A stretch of DNA of 64,000 nt, from contig NZ_CANMFC010000008.1 of assembly GCF_947497025.1 (NCBI RefSeq), positions 62,001-126,000 of the forward strand, written 5' to 3'. The position numbers and the translations under genes are program-made. How positions within the stretch are numbered: the stretch's first letter is position 1; each line of letters starts with the position of its first letter. Below the pieces are notes generated by a model. The model was not told the origin of the DNA, ran no database searches, and was given only the letters and a program-made list of their open reading frames with translations. Source of the DNA: an uncultured Kushneria sp. Lineage in GTDB: Bacteria > Pseudomonadota > Gammaproteobacteria > Pseudomonadales > Halomonadaceae. Positions 38,700 through 48,224 of the stretch are shown piece by piece.

Positions 38700-39791
38700 A
38701 TGACCTTCAAAAAGCTTTGGAACCATTTCATGGAGCGCTACCTCTCGGATGAGGAAGCGGTCACGCTGGGCGCCCTGCTGGTGTTGGGATTTGCCATCAT
38801 TATCTTTTTTGGCGGCATGCTGGCGCCGTTTCTGACCGCGCTTGTCTTTGCCTTTTTGCTGCAGGGCGTGGTGCGCTGGCTTGAACGGCTGGGGCTGTCA
38901 CGACTGCCTGCCGTCTGCCTGGTGCTGTTGATGTTTGTCGGGGCGATGCTGTTTTTTGCCCTGATCATTTTTCCGATGGTGTGGGATCAGTTTGCGCGTC
39001 TGGTGCAGGGGCTGCCGGCCGTTTTATATCGCAGTCAGGAACTTCTGAGCGATCTTCAGGCGCGCTATCCCAGTATCGTGACCCCCGATCAGGTGCAGCA
39101 CCTGATCAATACGGCCAGTCAGGAAGCCACGCAGCTGGGGCGACGTGTCGTCAGCCTGTCCCTGAGCTCGCTGGCCGGCGTACTGAGCGTCATCATCTAT
39201 CTGGTATTGGTGCCGATTCTGGTCTTTTTCATGCTCAAGGATCGAGAGCGTCTGATCGACTTTTTCCTGTCGCTGCTGCCCAAAAAACGCCTTTTGATGA
39301 CGCGGGTCTGGTGTGAGATGGATACCCAGATTGCCAACTTCATTCGTGGCAAGTTCATTGAGATCATGATTGTGGGCGTGGTGTCCTTTTTTACCTTCTG
39401 GGCGCTGGGGTTACCCTACGCGGTGCTGCTGGGGATCGTGGTGGGGCTTTCCGTACTGGTGCCCTACATCGGGGCGGCGGCGGCCACGCTGCCGGTGGCG
39501 GCCTCGGCCGGGCTCCACTTCGGGTTTGGTGAGCAGTTCCTCTATGTGCTGCTGGCCTATGCCATTATTCAGGCGCTGGATGGCAACGTTCTGGTAACCC
39601 TTTTGTTTTCGGAAGTCGTCAATCTACACCCGGTGGCGATTATTCTGGCCGTGCTCTTTTTTGGCGGTATCTGGGGCTTCTGGGGCATCTTTTTCGCCAT
39701 TCCGCTGGCCACGCTGATCAAGTCCCTGATGTTTGCCTGGCCGCGGGGCGCCAGTGCCTTGCGCAAGGAAGGCACTGCCGCCGTCGAATAA
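38700..39791 (+). CDS. AI-2E/PerM family transporter-like membrane protein
   Basis: A 363-residue inner-membrane protein with about seven helices. Helix-rich N-terminal part (GFAIIIFFGGMLAPFLTALVFAFLLQGVVRWLER), a soluble stretch with VTPDQVQHLINTA, then the conserved PILVFFMLKDRERLIDFFLSLLPK and the late GNVLVTLLFSEVVNLHPVAIILAVLFFGGIWGFWGIFFAIPLATLIK block, which is the family signature. The function is poorly defined (PerM, YdiK, TqsA relatives; some are Na+/H+ antiporters). Same strand as the tusA-like gene with a gap of 43 bp. Confidence 0.88.
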   Translation: MTFKKLWNHFMERYLSDEEAVTLGALLVLGFAIIIFFGGMLAPFLTALVFAFLLQGVVRWLERLGLSRLPAVCLVLLMFVGAMLFFALIIFPMVWDQFARLVQGLPAVLYRSQELLSDLQARYPSIVTPDQVQHLINTASQEATQLGRRVVSLSLSSLAGVLSVIIYLVLVPILVFFMLKDRERLIDFFLSLLPKKRLLMTRVWCEMDTQIANFIRGKFIEIMIVGVVSFFTFWALGLPYAVLLGIVVGLSVLVPYIGAAAATLPVAASAGLHFGFGEQFLYVLLAYAIIQALDGNVLVTLLFSEVVNLHPVAIILAVLFFGGIWGFWGIFFAIPLATLIKSLMFAWPRGASALRKEGTAAVE

Positions 39792-39828
39792 TCCTTGCGG
39801 CCCTGCGCAGGCGCAGGGCCGTCATCCC

Positions 39829-40305
39829 TTACCGGGCTGCGTTAAGCGCCTGCGCCGCGGCCAGCACCTCGTCGACATGGCCCGCCACCCTGACCTTGCG
39901 CCAGAGCGCTGCAATGCGCCCCTCCCGGTCGATCAGGAAGGTACTGCGCTCGATACCTTCATGCGCCTTGCCGTAAAGTTTCTTGAGCTTGATGACATCG
40001 AAGGCGCGGCACAGGGTTTCCTCCGGGTCACTGACCAGCTCGAAGGGGAACCCCTGCTTTTCCTTGAAGTTTTCATGCCGGCGCAGCGAATCACGTGACA
40101 CGCCGAATACGCGCGTATTGGCCTGTTCAAAGGCCGCCATGCGGTCTCGAAAATCCTGTCCCTCTGTCGTACAGCCCGGTGTGGCATCCTTTGGATAAAA
40201 ATAAAGCACGACCTGCTCCCCCTTGAAGGCGGCCGGGTTGAAGCCTGTCTCGCCGGTAGCCTCCAGCGTGATGTCCGGGGCGGGCGTGCCGATGGTGATG
40301 CTCAT
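39829..40305 (-). CDS. bcp: Thioredoxin-dependent peroxiredoxin, Bcp/PrxQ type
   Basis: A 158-residue peroxidase that reduces H2O2 and organic peroxides. The peroxidatic cysteine is C45 in YPKDATPGCTTEG. E. coli Bcp has a second, resolving cysteine at position 50; here that residue is Gln, so a different cysteine (the TLCRAFDV one) or an external thiol must complete the cycle. The ATG at 40305 follows GGGAGC; the longer frame upstream is not conserved. It lies divergent from dapA, as in Pseudomonas. Confidence 0.92.
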   Translation of the reverse strand: MSITIGTPAPDITLEATGETGFNPAAFKGEQVVLYFYPKDATPGCTTEGQDFRDRMAAFEQANTRVFGVSRDSLRRHENFKEKQGFPFELVSDPEETLCRAFDVIKLKKLYGKAHEGIERSTFLIDREGRIAALWRKVRVAGHVDEVLAAAQALNAAR

Positions 40306-40617
40306 GTCAGTGCTCCCTGAAGATAAAACGCCTTGCCGGTCTTCGGCCATCCTGAAATGGAAATGGCACCAGCGATACGGCGTTAAGCGAGAGCTGTGAC
40401 AATAACCGAGACTGCGGGTGAAATCAGCCGTTCGCGGGGCGCGCGCGTTTTCCTGCCTGGCTGTGTCTGTACAGCATGGGGTGCGCCGAGTACCATCGTC
40501 AGCCTGATGACCGACCCCGTGTGTTCTGACCGGCAGGCAGGTAATACCGGCACAGGTCTGTACCGGCGGCTTTGATACGGCCGCTTTCAAATGAATTCAA
40601 AGCAAGAGGTTGGCGGG
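40306..40617. other. Divergent intergenic region bcp-dapA
   Basis: Holds the two leaders. In Pseudomonas and E. coli a gcvR-like gene commonly stands here; no such frame is visible. The right part has three TACCGG copies within about 50 bases (40535-40580) and a near-perfect GCTTTCAA/TTCAAAGC inverted repeat just before the dapA start, which could be regulatory. Confidence 0.4.
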
Positions 40618-41502
40618 ATGATCACTGGCAGCATGGTCGCTCTGGCGACGCCCATGAAAGCCGATGGGGCCATCGACTGGGACGCCCTCAGGCGCCTTGT
40701 AAGCTGGCATCTCGAGCACGGCACTGATGCCATCGTGGCGGCCGGGACCACCGGTGAGCCCACTACCATGAGTGTTGCCGAACACTTTGATGTGATTCGC
40801 ACGGTCGTTGAAACGGTCAATGGCCGCGTTCCCGTGATTGCAGGTACCGGCGCCAATGCCACGGCGGAAGCCGTCGAGCTTGCACGCTATGCAAGGGATG
40901 TCGGTGCCGACTATTGCCTGTCGGTGACGCCCTATTACAACCGTCCGACCCAGGAAGGGCTGTATCAGCACTTCAAGGCCGTGGCACAGGCCTGCGATCT
41001 GCCTGTCATCATGTACAACGTGCCCAGTCGTACCGGCGTGGATCTCTACAACGAGACCACGCAGCGCCTTGCATCGATCGACAACATCATTGGCCTCAAG
41101 GATGCGACCGGCAACCTTGAGCGTGCCGAGGATCTGATTGAGCGTCTCAAGGGGCGCGATTTTGCGCTGTACTCCGGCGACGATCCGACAGCCTGTGAAT
41201 TCATGCTTGCCGGTGGGCATGGCGCCATTTCGGTGTCGGCCAATGTGGCTCCGCGCGCCATGCACGAGCTTTGCGGCGCTGCTACCGGCGGCGACTATGA
41301 TCGTGCCCACCAGATCAATACCCGGCTGATGCCGCTGCATTCGGTACTGGGCATTGAGGCCAACCCGATTCCGGTCAAGTGGGCACTTAATCAGATGGGG
41401 TTGATGGAAAACGGCATTCGCTTGCCTCTGACCTGGCTTTCCGAAAAATACCAATCCACCGTAGCCGAGGCGCTGCAGCTGGCCGGAGTGATGGATCAAT
41501 GA
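40618..41502 (+). CDS. dapA: 4-hydroxy-tetrahydrodipicolinate synthase
   Basis: A 294-residue enzyme that condenses pyruvate with aspartate semialdehyde, the first step specific to lysine and diaminopimelate. The Schiff-base lysine is K161 (GLKDATGNL), the catalytic tyrosine is in [12 protein letters not shown], and [10 protein letters not shown] is the substrate-binding loop. The ATG at 40618 was chosen because it gives the family start [12 protein letters not shown]. Its stop overlaps the ATG of bamC (ATGA). Confidence 0.95.
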   Translation: MITGSMVALATPMKADGAIDWDALRRLVSWHLEHGTDAIVAAGTTGEPTTMSVAEHFDVIRTVVETVNGRVPVIAGTGANATAEAVELARYARDVGADYCLSVTPYYNRPTQEGLYQHFKAVAQACDLPVIMYNVPSRTGVDLYNETTQRLASIDNIIGLKDATGNLERAEDLIERLKGRDFALYSGDDPTACEFMLAGGHGAISVSANVAPRAMHELCGAATGGDYDRAHQINTRLMPLHSVLGIEANPIPVKWALNQMGLMENGIRLPLTWLSEKYQSTVAEALQLAGVMDQ

Positions 41503-42431
41503 GCAAAACACGCTGGATGATGGTGACGCCACTGCTGCTTGTGATGGGAGGCTGTGGTGGTGGCTACTATCATGACCGCAACAGCGAGTATGCCGATGCG
41601 GAAATGACGTCGCCGCTGGAGCTTCCGGCGTCGCGTGACCAGACCCGCTATCAGGATGCGATGCCGGTGCCGCAGGCTTCCAACGATTTTATTAAAAATC
41701 GCGATGGTTACGAGCCGCCTCGTCCGCAGACCCTGTCGACCAGTGACCGTGAAACGCGTTTTGTCGAGCCTCGCCAGGCCGACGGCAATCGCTGGCTGGT
41801 CGTCAGCGCAGCCCCCGGTGCTGTCTGGCCGCGGCTTCAGGAATTCGTGCGTGCCAACGGCTATCAGGTACAAAACATCGACGGCAACACGGGTCAGATC
41901 ACGACCGACCGCGGTGTTTTGTCAGTGCGTCAGGGTATCCGCAACAACACCACGGATGTCTATTGTCAGCAGGGTGGCAATAGCGTGGAAGCCTGTCTGA
42001 GCCAGGTTAATCAGTATCTGTCCTCCAGCGCGCCGCAAAGCGGGGTGTCACTGGTGGCTCAGAACCTGTCACGCAATGACCGGGTTCGTCTGGAAAGTCG
42101 TGATGACAATTGGCGTCTGGCGCTGGCGCTCGATTTTCCGCGCGCCTGGGCAGAGCTTGCCTGGCAGCTGGAAAACAATTACGAGACCTCCAATCGACGT
42201 CTGATCGATCAAAATCGCAGTGAGCGTGTCTTTACCGTGGAATCCACGGTCAAGGGCGAGGGCAGCTGGATTCCCTTCCGGGGAAGCAGCGATGAAACGC
42301 AGCAGTATCTGCTGCATCTCTCGCCGTCAGACAGCGCCACCTACGTCAGTGTGACCGACAGTACCGGCAAGCCGGTCGATCAGCAAAGGGCCCATGACCT
42401 GCTTGACGGTGTGGCCTCGATTTTGCGCTGA
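41499..42431 (+). CDS. bamC: Outer membrane protein assembly factor BamC (lipoprotein)
   Basis: A 310-residue lipoprotein of the BAM complex. The signal peptide ends in a lipobox (MGGC, Cys19), then comes the unstructured BamD-binding stretch ([32 protein letters not shown]) and two helix-grip domains. Between dapA and an MBL-fold gene, as in Pseudomonas. Overlaps dapA by 4 bp and the next gene by 1 bp. Confidence 0.88.
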   Translation: MSKTRWMMVTPLLLVMGGCGGGYYHDRNSEYADAEMTSPLELPASRDQTRYQDAMPVPQASNDFIKNRDGYEPPRPQTLSTSDRETRFVEPRQADGNRWLVVSAAPGAVWPRLQEFVRANGYQVQNIDGNTGQITTDRGVLSVRQGIRNNTTDVYCQQGGNSVEACLSQVNQYLSSSAPQSGVSLVAQNLSRNDRVRLESRDDNWRLALALDFPRAWAELAWQLENNYETSNRRLIDQNRSERVFTVESTVKGEGSWIPFRGSSDETQQYLLHLSPSDSATYVSVTDSTGKPVDQQRAHDLLDGVASILR

Positions 42432-43192
42432 TGCGATTTGCATCGCTGGGGAGCGGCAGTCGCGGCAATGCCACACTGGTCAGCAGTGCCGGAACCACGG
42501 TACTGGTGGACTGCGGTTTCGGTATCCGTGAAGCGATCAGGCGCATGCAGACACTTGCCATGGATCCGGCCACGCTGGCCGGTATCCTGGTAACGCATGA
42601 GCATATCGATCACGTTCGCGGTGTGTTTGCCCTGGCGCGTCGGTTTGGCCTGACGGTCTACCTGACGGTCGGAACCTGGCTGTCACTCAAGCCTGATCCG
42701 GCCATCAATGTGGTGTTGATCACGCCTGAAGATACCCTGAGCATCGGTGATTTCGATATTACGCCGGTGACCGTGCCTCATGATGCGCGCGAGCCGGTGC
42801 AGTATCTGATACAGGCCGGCGCGCATCGGCTGGGCCTTCTGACCGACCTTGGCGTGGTCACACCGCACGTGATCAAGCGCTATCACCAGTGCGATGCGCT
42901 GTTTATCGAATGCAACCATGATTCACGCATGCTGGACTACGGCCCCTATCCGCCGAGTCTCAAGCGACGTGTCAGCGGCAGGCTGGGCCATCTGTCCAAT
43001 CGTCAGGCCGCAGAGCTTTTGCAGACGCTGGGCACTGACCGTCTGCAGCGACTGGTTGCGTCGCACCTGTCAGAGAAGAATAATCTGCCCGAGCTTGCCT
43101 TTGAGGCGTTGAGGCCCTTGCTGGATAACGATGAGTCGCGGCTGGTCATTGCCCAGCAGGGGCGAACCGTTGACTGGCAGTCGGTCAGCTGA
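42431..43192 (+). CDS. MBL-fold metallohydrolase (WalJ/YycJ-like)
   Basis: A 253-residue metallo-beta-lactamase-fold hydrolase. It starts [30 protein letters not shown], and the metal site is H56-E-H58-I-D60-H61, with ECNHD and SHLSEKNN downstream. This pattern belongs to the YycJ/WalJ group of putative exonucleases. It sits between bamC and purC in Pseudomonas as well (PA1012). The substrate is not established. Start and previous stop share one base (TGATG). Confidence 0.87.
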   Translation: MRFASLGSGSRGNATLVSSAGTTVLVDCGFGIREAIRRMQTLAMDPATLAGILVTHEHIDHVRGVFALARRFGLTVYLTVGTWLSLKPDPAINVVLITPEDTLSIGDFDITPVTVPHDAREPVQYLIQAGAHRLGLLTDLGVVTPHVIKRYHQCDALFIECNHDSRMLDYGPYPPSLKRRVSGRLGHLSNRQAAELLQTLGTDRLQRLVASHLSEKNNLPELAFEALRPLLDNDESRLVIAQQGRTVDWQSVS

Positions 43193-43275
43193 TGCAACGA
43201 CATGACTGGCATGACAGGCAATCAACGTCAGTCCATTTCTTTTCTCTCACCTCTGATTCCCTGCCGGAGACTTTC

Positions 43276-44001
43276 GTGGAAAAACGCCAGGAACTTTATG
43301 CGGGCAAGGCCAAGTCCGTGTTTGAAACCGATGATCCGGATCGCCTGATCCTTGAGTTTCGTGACGACACCAGTGCCTTTGACGGCAAGAAGGTTGAGCA
43401 GCTTGCGCGCAAGGGGCGCGTCAACAACCGCTTCAATGCCTTCATCATGGACGCCCTGAAAGAGGCGGGTATTCCGGTACATTTCGAACGGCTGCGCTCG
43501 GAGACCGAGTGTGAGGTCAAGCGTTTGACCATGATGCCGGTGGAGTGTGTGGTACGAAACATTGCCGCCGGCGGTCTGTGTCGTCGTCTGGGGGTGGAAG
43601 AGGGCATTGCGCTCGAGCCGCCCACCTTTGAGCTCTTTCTCAAGAATGACGAGAAGGGTGATCCGATGATCAATGAGTCGCTGGCCGAGACCTTTGGCTG
43701 GGCCCGGCGTGAGCACCTGGTACGCGCGCGCGAATTGACCTTTCAGATCAACGACATTCTTCAAAAACTCTTTTTGAAGGGCAATCTGCTGCTGGTGGAT
43801 TACAAGCTCGAATTCGGTCTGTTTAATGGCGAGGTCATGCTGGGCGACGAGTTTTCGCCCGATGGCTGCCGCCTGTGGGATGCCACCACTCGCGAGAAGA
43901 TGGACAAGGACCGTTTTCGTCAGGGGCTGGGCGGTGTGATTGAAGCCTACGAAGAGGTCGGACGCCGCATCGGCATCGACTTCGATCAGGCCATTGGCTG
44001 A
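43276..44001 (+). CDS. purC: SAICAR synthetase
   Basis: A 241-residue enzyme joining aspartate to CAIR in purine synthesis. [34 protein letters not shown] is the nucleotide-binding start, followed by [17 protein letters not shown] and [30 protein letters not shown]. The start is GTG (43276), 6 bases after GGAG; a longer upstream frame overlaps the MBL gene and is not conserved. Last gene of the block that began at dapA. Confidence 0.95.
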   Translation: MEKRQELYAGKAKSVFETDDPDRLILEFRDDTSAFDGKKVEQLARKGRVNNRFNAFIMDALKEAGIPVHFERLRSETECEVKRLTMMPVECVVRNIAAGGLCRRLGVEEGIALEPPTFELFLKNDEKGDPMINESLAETFGWARREHLVRARELTFQINDILQKLFLKGNLLLVDYKLEFGLFNGEVMLGDEFSPDGCRLWDATTREKMDKDRFRQGLGGVIEAYEEVGRRIGIDFDQAIG

Positions 44002-44010
44002 TCGGGAAGC

Positions 44011-44038
44011 AGGCGGCGACGAGGTATCGTCGCTGCCT
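44011..44038. terminator. Hairpin between convergent purC and trmO
   Basis: AGGCGGCGACGA (44011-44022) pairs with TCGTCGCTGCCT (44027-44038), with one G-T pair and a 4-base loop. It has no long T-run, so termination strength is uncertain, but the place between two stop codons fits. Confidence 0.55.
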
Positions 44039-44040
44039 TG

Positions 44041-44799
44041 TCAGCTCATTTGAACCAGTCTGTCGACCACGATGATACTGTCATGATCAAGGCCGCTGGC
44101 AGGCTCGTTCGCTTCGACATGAAAGCAAACATCCAGATCATGAAGGCGTACGCCATAGCTCCGCTCATCCGGCTTGTGGCGACGATAGGCCGGTCGCGGG
44201 TCCTGCGACAGTACCTCGCGGATCAGGGCGGCAAGATCTTTCCCGTCAGGACGCTCGTCTAGCGTGCGCTGGCAATCATCACTTAGCCGGACCTCAAGAA
44301 GCGGCGGCGGCTCGGGTGCAAAGCCGGCTCTGGCCTCAATGGCGCTGTCGGCCCAGGGCAGATAGGGTTTGATATCCACGACCGGCGTTGTATCCACCAG
44401 GTCGTGGCCGCGCAGTATCAGAGCGGGCGTCGGGGTATATTCGATGCCCGCCAGTTCGACCAGTGACAGACCCAGCCGGTTGGGACGGTGAGTCGAACGT
44501 GAGGCGAAAACGCCGATTCTGGTATTGCCGCCCAGCCGTGGCGGGCGAATCAGCGGCGTCCATCGTTCGGGGCTCTGATGAAAGATGAAGCTGATCCAGA
44601 GGTGGCTGAACTGTTCGAGTCCGCGCACGCAGTCGGGATGATCAAACGGCGCGTTGAAGCGCAGAAGGGCCGTGGCACTCGGTGCCAGTCCCGGCTGGCG
44701 TGGGATACCGAACTTGTCTGGATAGCAGCTTTCGATGGTGCCGATGATATCAAGCGTCATCGTGGCGCTGATGGGAGAAGACGTATCATGTGTGGTCAT
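44041..44799 (-). CDS. trmO: tRNA t6A37 N6-methyltransferase TrmO
   Basis: A 252-residue SAM-dependent enzyme (TsaA/YaeB) that adds a methyl group to t6A37 in some tRNAs. IGTIESCYPDKFGIPRQPGL, the block LEQFSHLWISFIFH and the long FASRSTHRPNRLGLSLVEL stretch are diagnostic; DIKPYLPWADS and the DPRPAYRR block of the C-terminal domain are also present. ATG at 44799 was used; a second ATG 13 codons in would also leave the domain whole. Confidence 0.92.
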   Translation of the reverse strand: MTTHDTSSPISATMTLDIIGTIESCYPDKFGIPRQPGLAPSATALLRFNAPFDHPDCVRGLEQFSHLWISFIFHQSPERWTPLIRPPRLGGNTRIGVFASRSTHRPNRLGLSLVELAGIEYTPTPALILRGHDLVDTTPVVDIKPYLPWADSAIEARAGFAPEPPPLLEVRLSDDCQRTLDERPDGKDLAALIREVLSQDPRPAYRRHKPDERSYGVRLHDLDVCFHVEANEPASGLDHDSIIVVDRLVQMS

Positions 44800-44971
44800 G
44801 GGGTGATTATGCCATTCGGTCGTGCCGGCGACATCCTGTCAACAGGGCGTGATGGCAGGTGCCAAGGTTCACTGAGCCGGGGATAAATGACGCCATCCTG
44901 ATGTCCAATGGCCATCGACATCACGGGCCTGATGCAGGCGCGTACAGGTATTGAGGCAAGGATAAATCATC

Positions 44972-45475
44972 ATGACGGATCACAACGGCGCCGTTTCCGG
45001 TACGCCGATGCTTTTTACCGAGAAGAAGATCAATACCACGCTTTTGGGGGTGGCCTTTGCCTTCTCGGTGGCCGGTGGCATTACCCTGCTGGTACATGCC
45101 TGGCAAACGGAGCGCCTCTGGCCGGTCGGGCCCATCGGTGTCGCCCTGATGGCCTGGGGGCTGCTGGTGGGTAACAACCTGGCCGTACGCAGGCGCCTGT
45201 CTCCGGTGCTCCGGCTTGAAGAACACTGTGTGCGATATATTGGTGGGCCGGCATGGAAGCCCCATATGGTGGCTGTCAATTTCAGTGATATTTCCCATGT
45301 CGAAAAGGAGAATCAAGGCGGCATCACGTTTCGAATGCATCATGAGCGCCGGTCTCGACTACTGCCGATTGGGCTTCTTTCCTCACGCGATAGAAAACGG
45401 TTTGTCCAGGGGTTCAACGCTCGTGTTCAGGGGGTGCCGCAGACAGACATTTCTTCTTCTGACCCTTGTCGTTAG
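44972..45475 (+). CDS. Unknown small membrane protein (167 aa)
   Basis: I do not recognise a family. Residues about 20-45 and 50-68 form two hydrophobic helices (LLGVAFAFSVAGGITLLVHAW; GPIGVALMAWGLLVG). The cytoplasmic rest (about 75-167) is strand-rich with a basic patch (MHHERRSRLLP), loosely like a PH-type domain of bacterial membrane proteins. AAGGAT lies about 8 bases before the ATG. A terminator follows directly. Confidence 0.68.
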   Translation: MTDHNGAVSGTPMLFTEKKINTTLLGVAFAFSVAGGITLLVHAWQTERLWPVGPIGVALMAWGLLVGNNLAVRRRLSPVLRLEEHCVRYIGGPAWKPHMVAVNFSDISHVEKENQGGITFRMHHERRSRLLPIGLLSSRDRKRFVQGFNARVQGVPQTDISSSDPCR

Positions 45476-45505
45476 AGCCTATCGTTAGAGAAAGTGACTT
45501 TCAGA

Positions 45506-45531
45506 CGCTGCCTTCCGGCAGCGTTTTTGTT
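45506..45531 (+). terminator. Terminator after the 167-aa membrane protein gene
   Basis: CGCTGCC (45506-45512) pairs perfectly with GGCAGCG (45517-45523) around a 4-base TTCC loop, followed by TTTTTGTTT. Confidence 0.87.
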
Positions 45532-45682
45532 TCCCCTTTTCCTGTGAATGACTGACGCGTCGACGCCCATTTTCTTTTTTAAAGCTGAAGCAATAATATT
45601 TTTCTACTAAAGTCTTATTCCCTGGAGTGGATGTTGTCTGCATCTGCGTGATCCTGCTGGCGCAATCGTGAGGTAGAACGTG

Positions 45683-47137
45683 ATGAAAAAATACCTGGAG
45701 CTATTGGCACCGGTACTGGTGGCAGCGTTGCTGGCGCTGTTACCGGCGCCGCCGGCGCTGGCACCTCATGCCTGGTATTTCTTTGCCATTTTTGCCGGCT
45801 GCGTGGTCGGGTTGATTCTGGAGCCTCTGCCGGGGGCCGTCATCGGTTTGATCGGCGTCGTGGTAGTGGCGCTGCTGGCGCCCTGGGTGCTGTTTTCGCC
45901 CGGTCAGCTTTCTCAGGCAGGGTTTAACGCGCCCGACCAGGCGTTTCACTGGGCCGTCTCAGGGTTTACCAATTCGACCGTCTGGCTGATCTTCGGCGCC
46001 TTCATGTTTGCGCTGGGTTATGAAAAAACCGGGCTTGGGCGTCGAATTGCCCTGTTGCTGGTCAGGCTCATGGGGCGTCGTACGTTGACGCTGGGCTACG
46101 CCGTAATGATCGCCGATACCATTCTGGCCCCCTTTACGCCTTCCAATACGGCACGCAGCGGCGGCACCATTTATCCGGTCATTCGCAATCTACCGCCGCT
46201 GTATGATTCCCATCCCAACGATCCAAGCATGAGAAAAGTGGGGTCGTATCTGATGTGGACGGCCATTTCCTCGACCTGTGTGACCAGCACGCTCTTTTTG
46301 ACGGCGCTGGCGCCCAACCTTCTGGCCATCGGCATCCTGCAGAGCAATACCGATGTCAGTATCAACTGGGGAGAATGGTTTATTGCTGCCGCCCCGGTAG
46401 GTCTCGTGCTTTTGCTGCTCACGCCACTTCTGACCTACTGGTTTTGCCCACCGGAGACAAAAAGCGGCGAGGCCGTCCCGCGCTGGGCAGCAGAAGAGCT
46501 GGCCGCAATGGGAAAGCTGACGCGTCATGAAATCATGCTGCTGGGTCTTGTGATCCTGGCGCTGGCGCTCTGGGTCCTTGGAGGAAGCATCATTCAGCCC
46601 GCGCTGGTCGGACTTGCGGTCATCAGCCTGATGTTGATTGCCGGTATCATCAACTGGAACGATATTCTGACCAACAAGGCGGCCTGGAACACCTTTGCCT
46701 GGTTTGCAACGCTGGTGGCACTGGCAGATGGACTCAAGAGTGTCGGGTTTGTCGAATGGTTCGGTGCGCTGGTTTCCGAACATCTGGCGGGCTTTAGTCC
46801 GACACTGGCCATGGTGGCGCTGGTAGCCGTATTTTTCCTGCTGCACTATCTCTTTGCCAGTAGCACGGCGCATACCACCGCACTGCTACCGGTCATGCTG
46901 GCGGCGGCTTCCGGCATTCCCGGTCTTGATATGCATACCTTTGCGCTGCTGTTGCTTCCCTCGATCGGGATCATGGGCATCATTACGCTCTACGGTACGG
47001 GGCCAAGCCCTGTCTATTACGGTAGCGGCTACCTGCCGGCGCCGCTTTACTGGCGTCTGGGTACCATCTTTGGCGCGATCTATCTGATCGCATGGCTCGG
47101 GTTCGGAACCCCCTGGATACATCTGATCAGCGGTTAA
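45683..47137 (+). CDS. DASS-family anion transporter (CitT/TtdT type)
   Basis: A 484-residue inner-membrane carrier for dicarboxylates or tricarboxylates. Two SNT-type hairpin motifs are clear: APFTPSNTARSGGTIYPV near residue 155 and SSTAHTTALLPVMLAAA near 395. About twelve helices are visible. The ending GTGPSPVYYGSGYLP is typical of the CitT/TtdT/SOT1 branch, which often exchanges succinate for another acid. GAGGT lies 8-9 bases before the ATG at 45683; a GTG directly before it is an alternative. The substrate is not defined. Confidence 0.88.
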   Translation: MKKYLELLAPVLVAALLALLPAPPALAPHAWYFFAIFAGCVVGLILEPLPGAVIGLIGVVVVALLAPWVLFSPGQLSQAGFNAPDQAFHWAVSGFTNSTVWLIFGAFMFALGYEKTGLGRRIALLLVRLMGRRTLTLGYAVMIADTILAPFTPSNTARSGGTIYPVIRNLPPLYDSHPNDPSMRKVGSYLMWTAISSTCVTSTLFLTALAPNLLAIGILQSNTDVSINWGEWFIAAAPVGLVLLLLTPLLTYWFCPPETKSGEAVPRWAAEELAAMGKLTRHEIMLLGLVILALALWVLGGSIIQPALVGLAVISLMLIAGIINWNDILTNKAAWNTFAWFATLVALADGLKSVGFVEWFGALVSEHLAGFSPTLAMVALVAVFFLLHYLFASSTAHTTALLPVMLAAASGIPGLDMHTFALLLLPSIGIMGIITLYGTGPSPVYYGSGYLPAPLYWRLGTIFGAIYLIAWLGFGTPWIHLISG

Positions 47138-47252
47138 AAATGTGCCTTCAATCCTTGTCGCTGGCGCCGTCCGTCGGCATCGAGGTATCCAGCCACTGGC
47201 TGAAAAGTGAAGGCCATACTGTTTCAGGGCTTCCAACGTGACAGGGGGTAAC

Positions 47253-47789
47253 ATGATTACGCAGCACAGGCTGGATTCGGCACACCAGGTGGACTCTCCC
47301 AATGCCGATGTCCGGCCACACGGGGAGATATCACTGGTGGTACTGCACTCGATCAGTCTGCCGCCGGGCCGGTTTGGCGGCAAGGAGATCGAGGCGCTGT
47401 TCACCAATCAGCTTGACTGGGATGCGCACCCCTTTTTCCAGTCGATTCGGGGGCTTCGGGTGTCGGCGCATCTGCTGATTCGCCGTGATGGCAGCTGCGT
47501 GCAGTTTGTACCCTTCGACCGGCGTGCCTGGCATGCCGGTCGCTCCCGGTGGCAGGGCCGTCAGGCACTCAATGACTTCAGTGTCGGCATCGAGCTTGAG
47601 GGGGACGCCCGCCCCTTTACCCATGCTCAATACCACCGCCTGGCCCGGGTGCTGACGGCACTTGAAGCGTTCTACCCCCGTATCAATGCCTGTGAGAGGG
47701 TGACCCACGAGCAGGTGGCGCCACTTAGAAAGACCGATCCGGGGCCGAGTTTTGATCATCGGTATCTCATGAGGCTCCTGGCCGGCTGA
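47253..47789 (+). CDS. ampD: 1,6-anhydro-N-acetylmuramyl-L-alanine amidase AmpD
   Basis: A 178-residue cytoplasmic zinc amidase of peptidoglycan recycling. The zinc ligands are H32 (VVLHSISLPPG), H152 (VTHEQ) and D162 (DPGPSFD); the middle block RAWHAGRSRWQGRQALNDFSVGIELEG is diagnostic for AmpD. AGGGGG precedes the ATG at 47253, which is preferred over an ATG at 47238. In other bacteria loss of AmpD induces AmpC beta-lactamase; no ampC or ampR is in the window. Confidence 0.93.
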   Translation: MITQHRLDSAHQVDSPNADVRPHGEISLVVLHSISLPPGRFGGKEIEALFTNQLDWDAHPFFQSIRGLRVSAHLLIRRDGSCVQFVPFDRRAWHAGRSRWQGRQALNDFSVGIELEGDARPFTHAQYHRLARVLTALEAFYPRINACERVTHEQVAPLRKTDPGPSFDHRYLMRLLAG

Positions 47790-48224
47790 AATGGCTAAAC
47801 GTACGTATTCTCGGGCGCTGGATCATGCAGAATGACGTGACTATTCTGGCAGGATACCCGATATGGTCTGTTGCACTGAGCGGGCATGTATCGACGAGGG
47901 CCTTCCCGGCGTGGGTGGCCAGAGGCATGCCATGCCGGTCACGTCCGGAGACGTTAATTGGCATGACTTCGTGTTTGCGGTATCTTCGTCGTCCAATCAG
48001 AGCGCCCATGTTCGAGTGTTACCTGTTTCGTTGATGGCCAACGAGTCGGAATCCGTTGCAGTGTCCCTATGGCTATCCGCGCCGGCGACTGCACGCCCGA
48101 TGCCATCGTTTGACGTATCCGGAAACCATGGCCCCTGTAAATATCGGGTGCCTACCCCGCCTTGAAAGCGCCAGAGGCTCCAAAAGGGCCCGCTGACAAC
48201 TTATCTTCATTCGGAGAGACGTCT
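47790..48224. other. Intergenic region upstream of aceE
   Basis: About 435 bases without a convincing gene; the frames present have no recognisable content or ribosome binding site. Its place suggests that it holds the promoter and regulatory sites of the pyruvate dehydrogenase operon, but I cannot point to a clear PdhR-type box. Confidence 0.45.

Noticed and set aside
47825-48165. Overlapping short frames upstream of aceE
   Set aside because: No ribosome site, no family-like content and mutual overlap on both strands.
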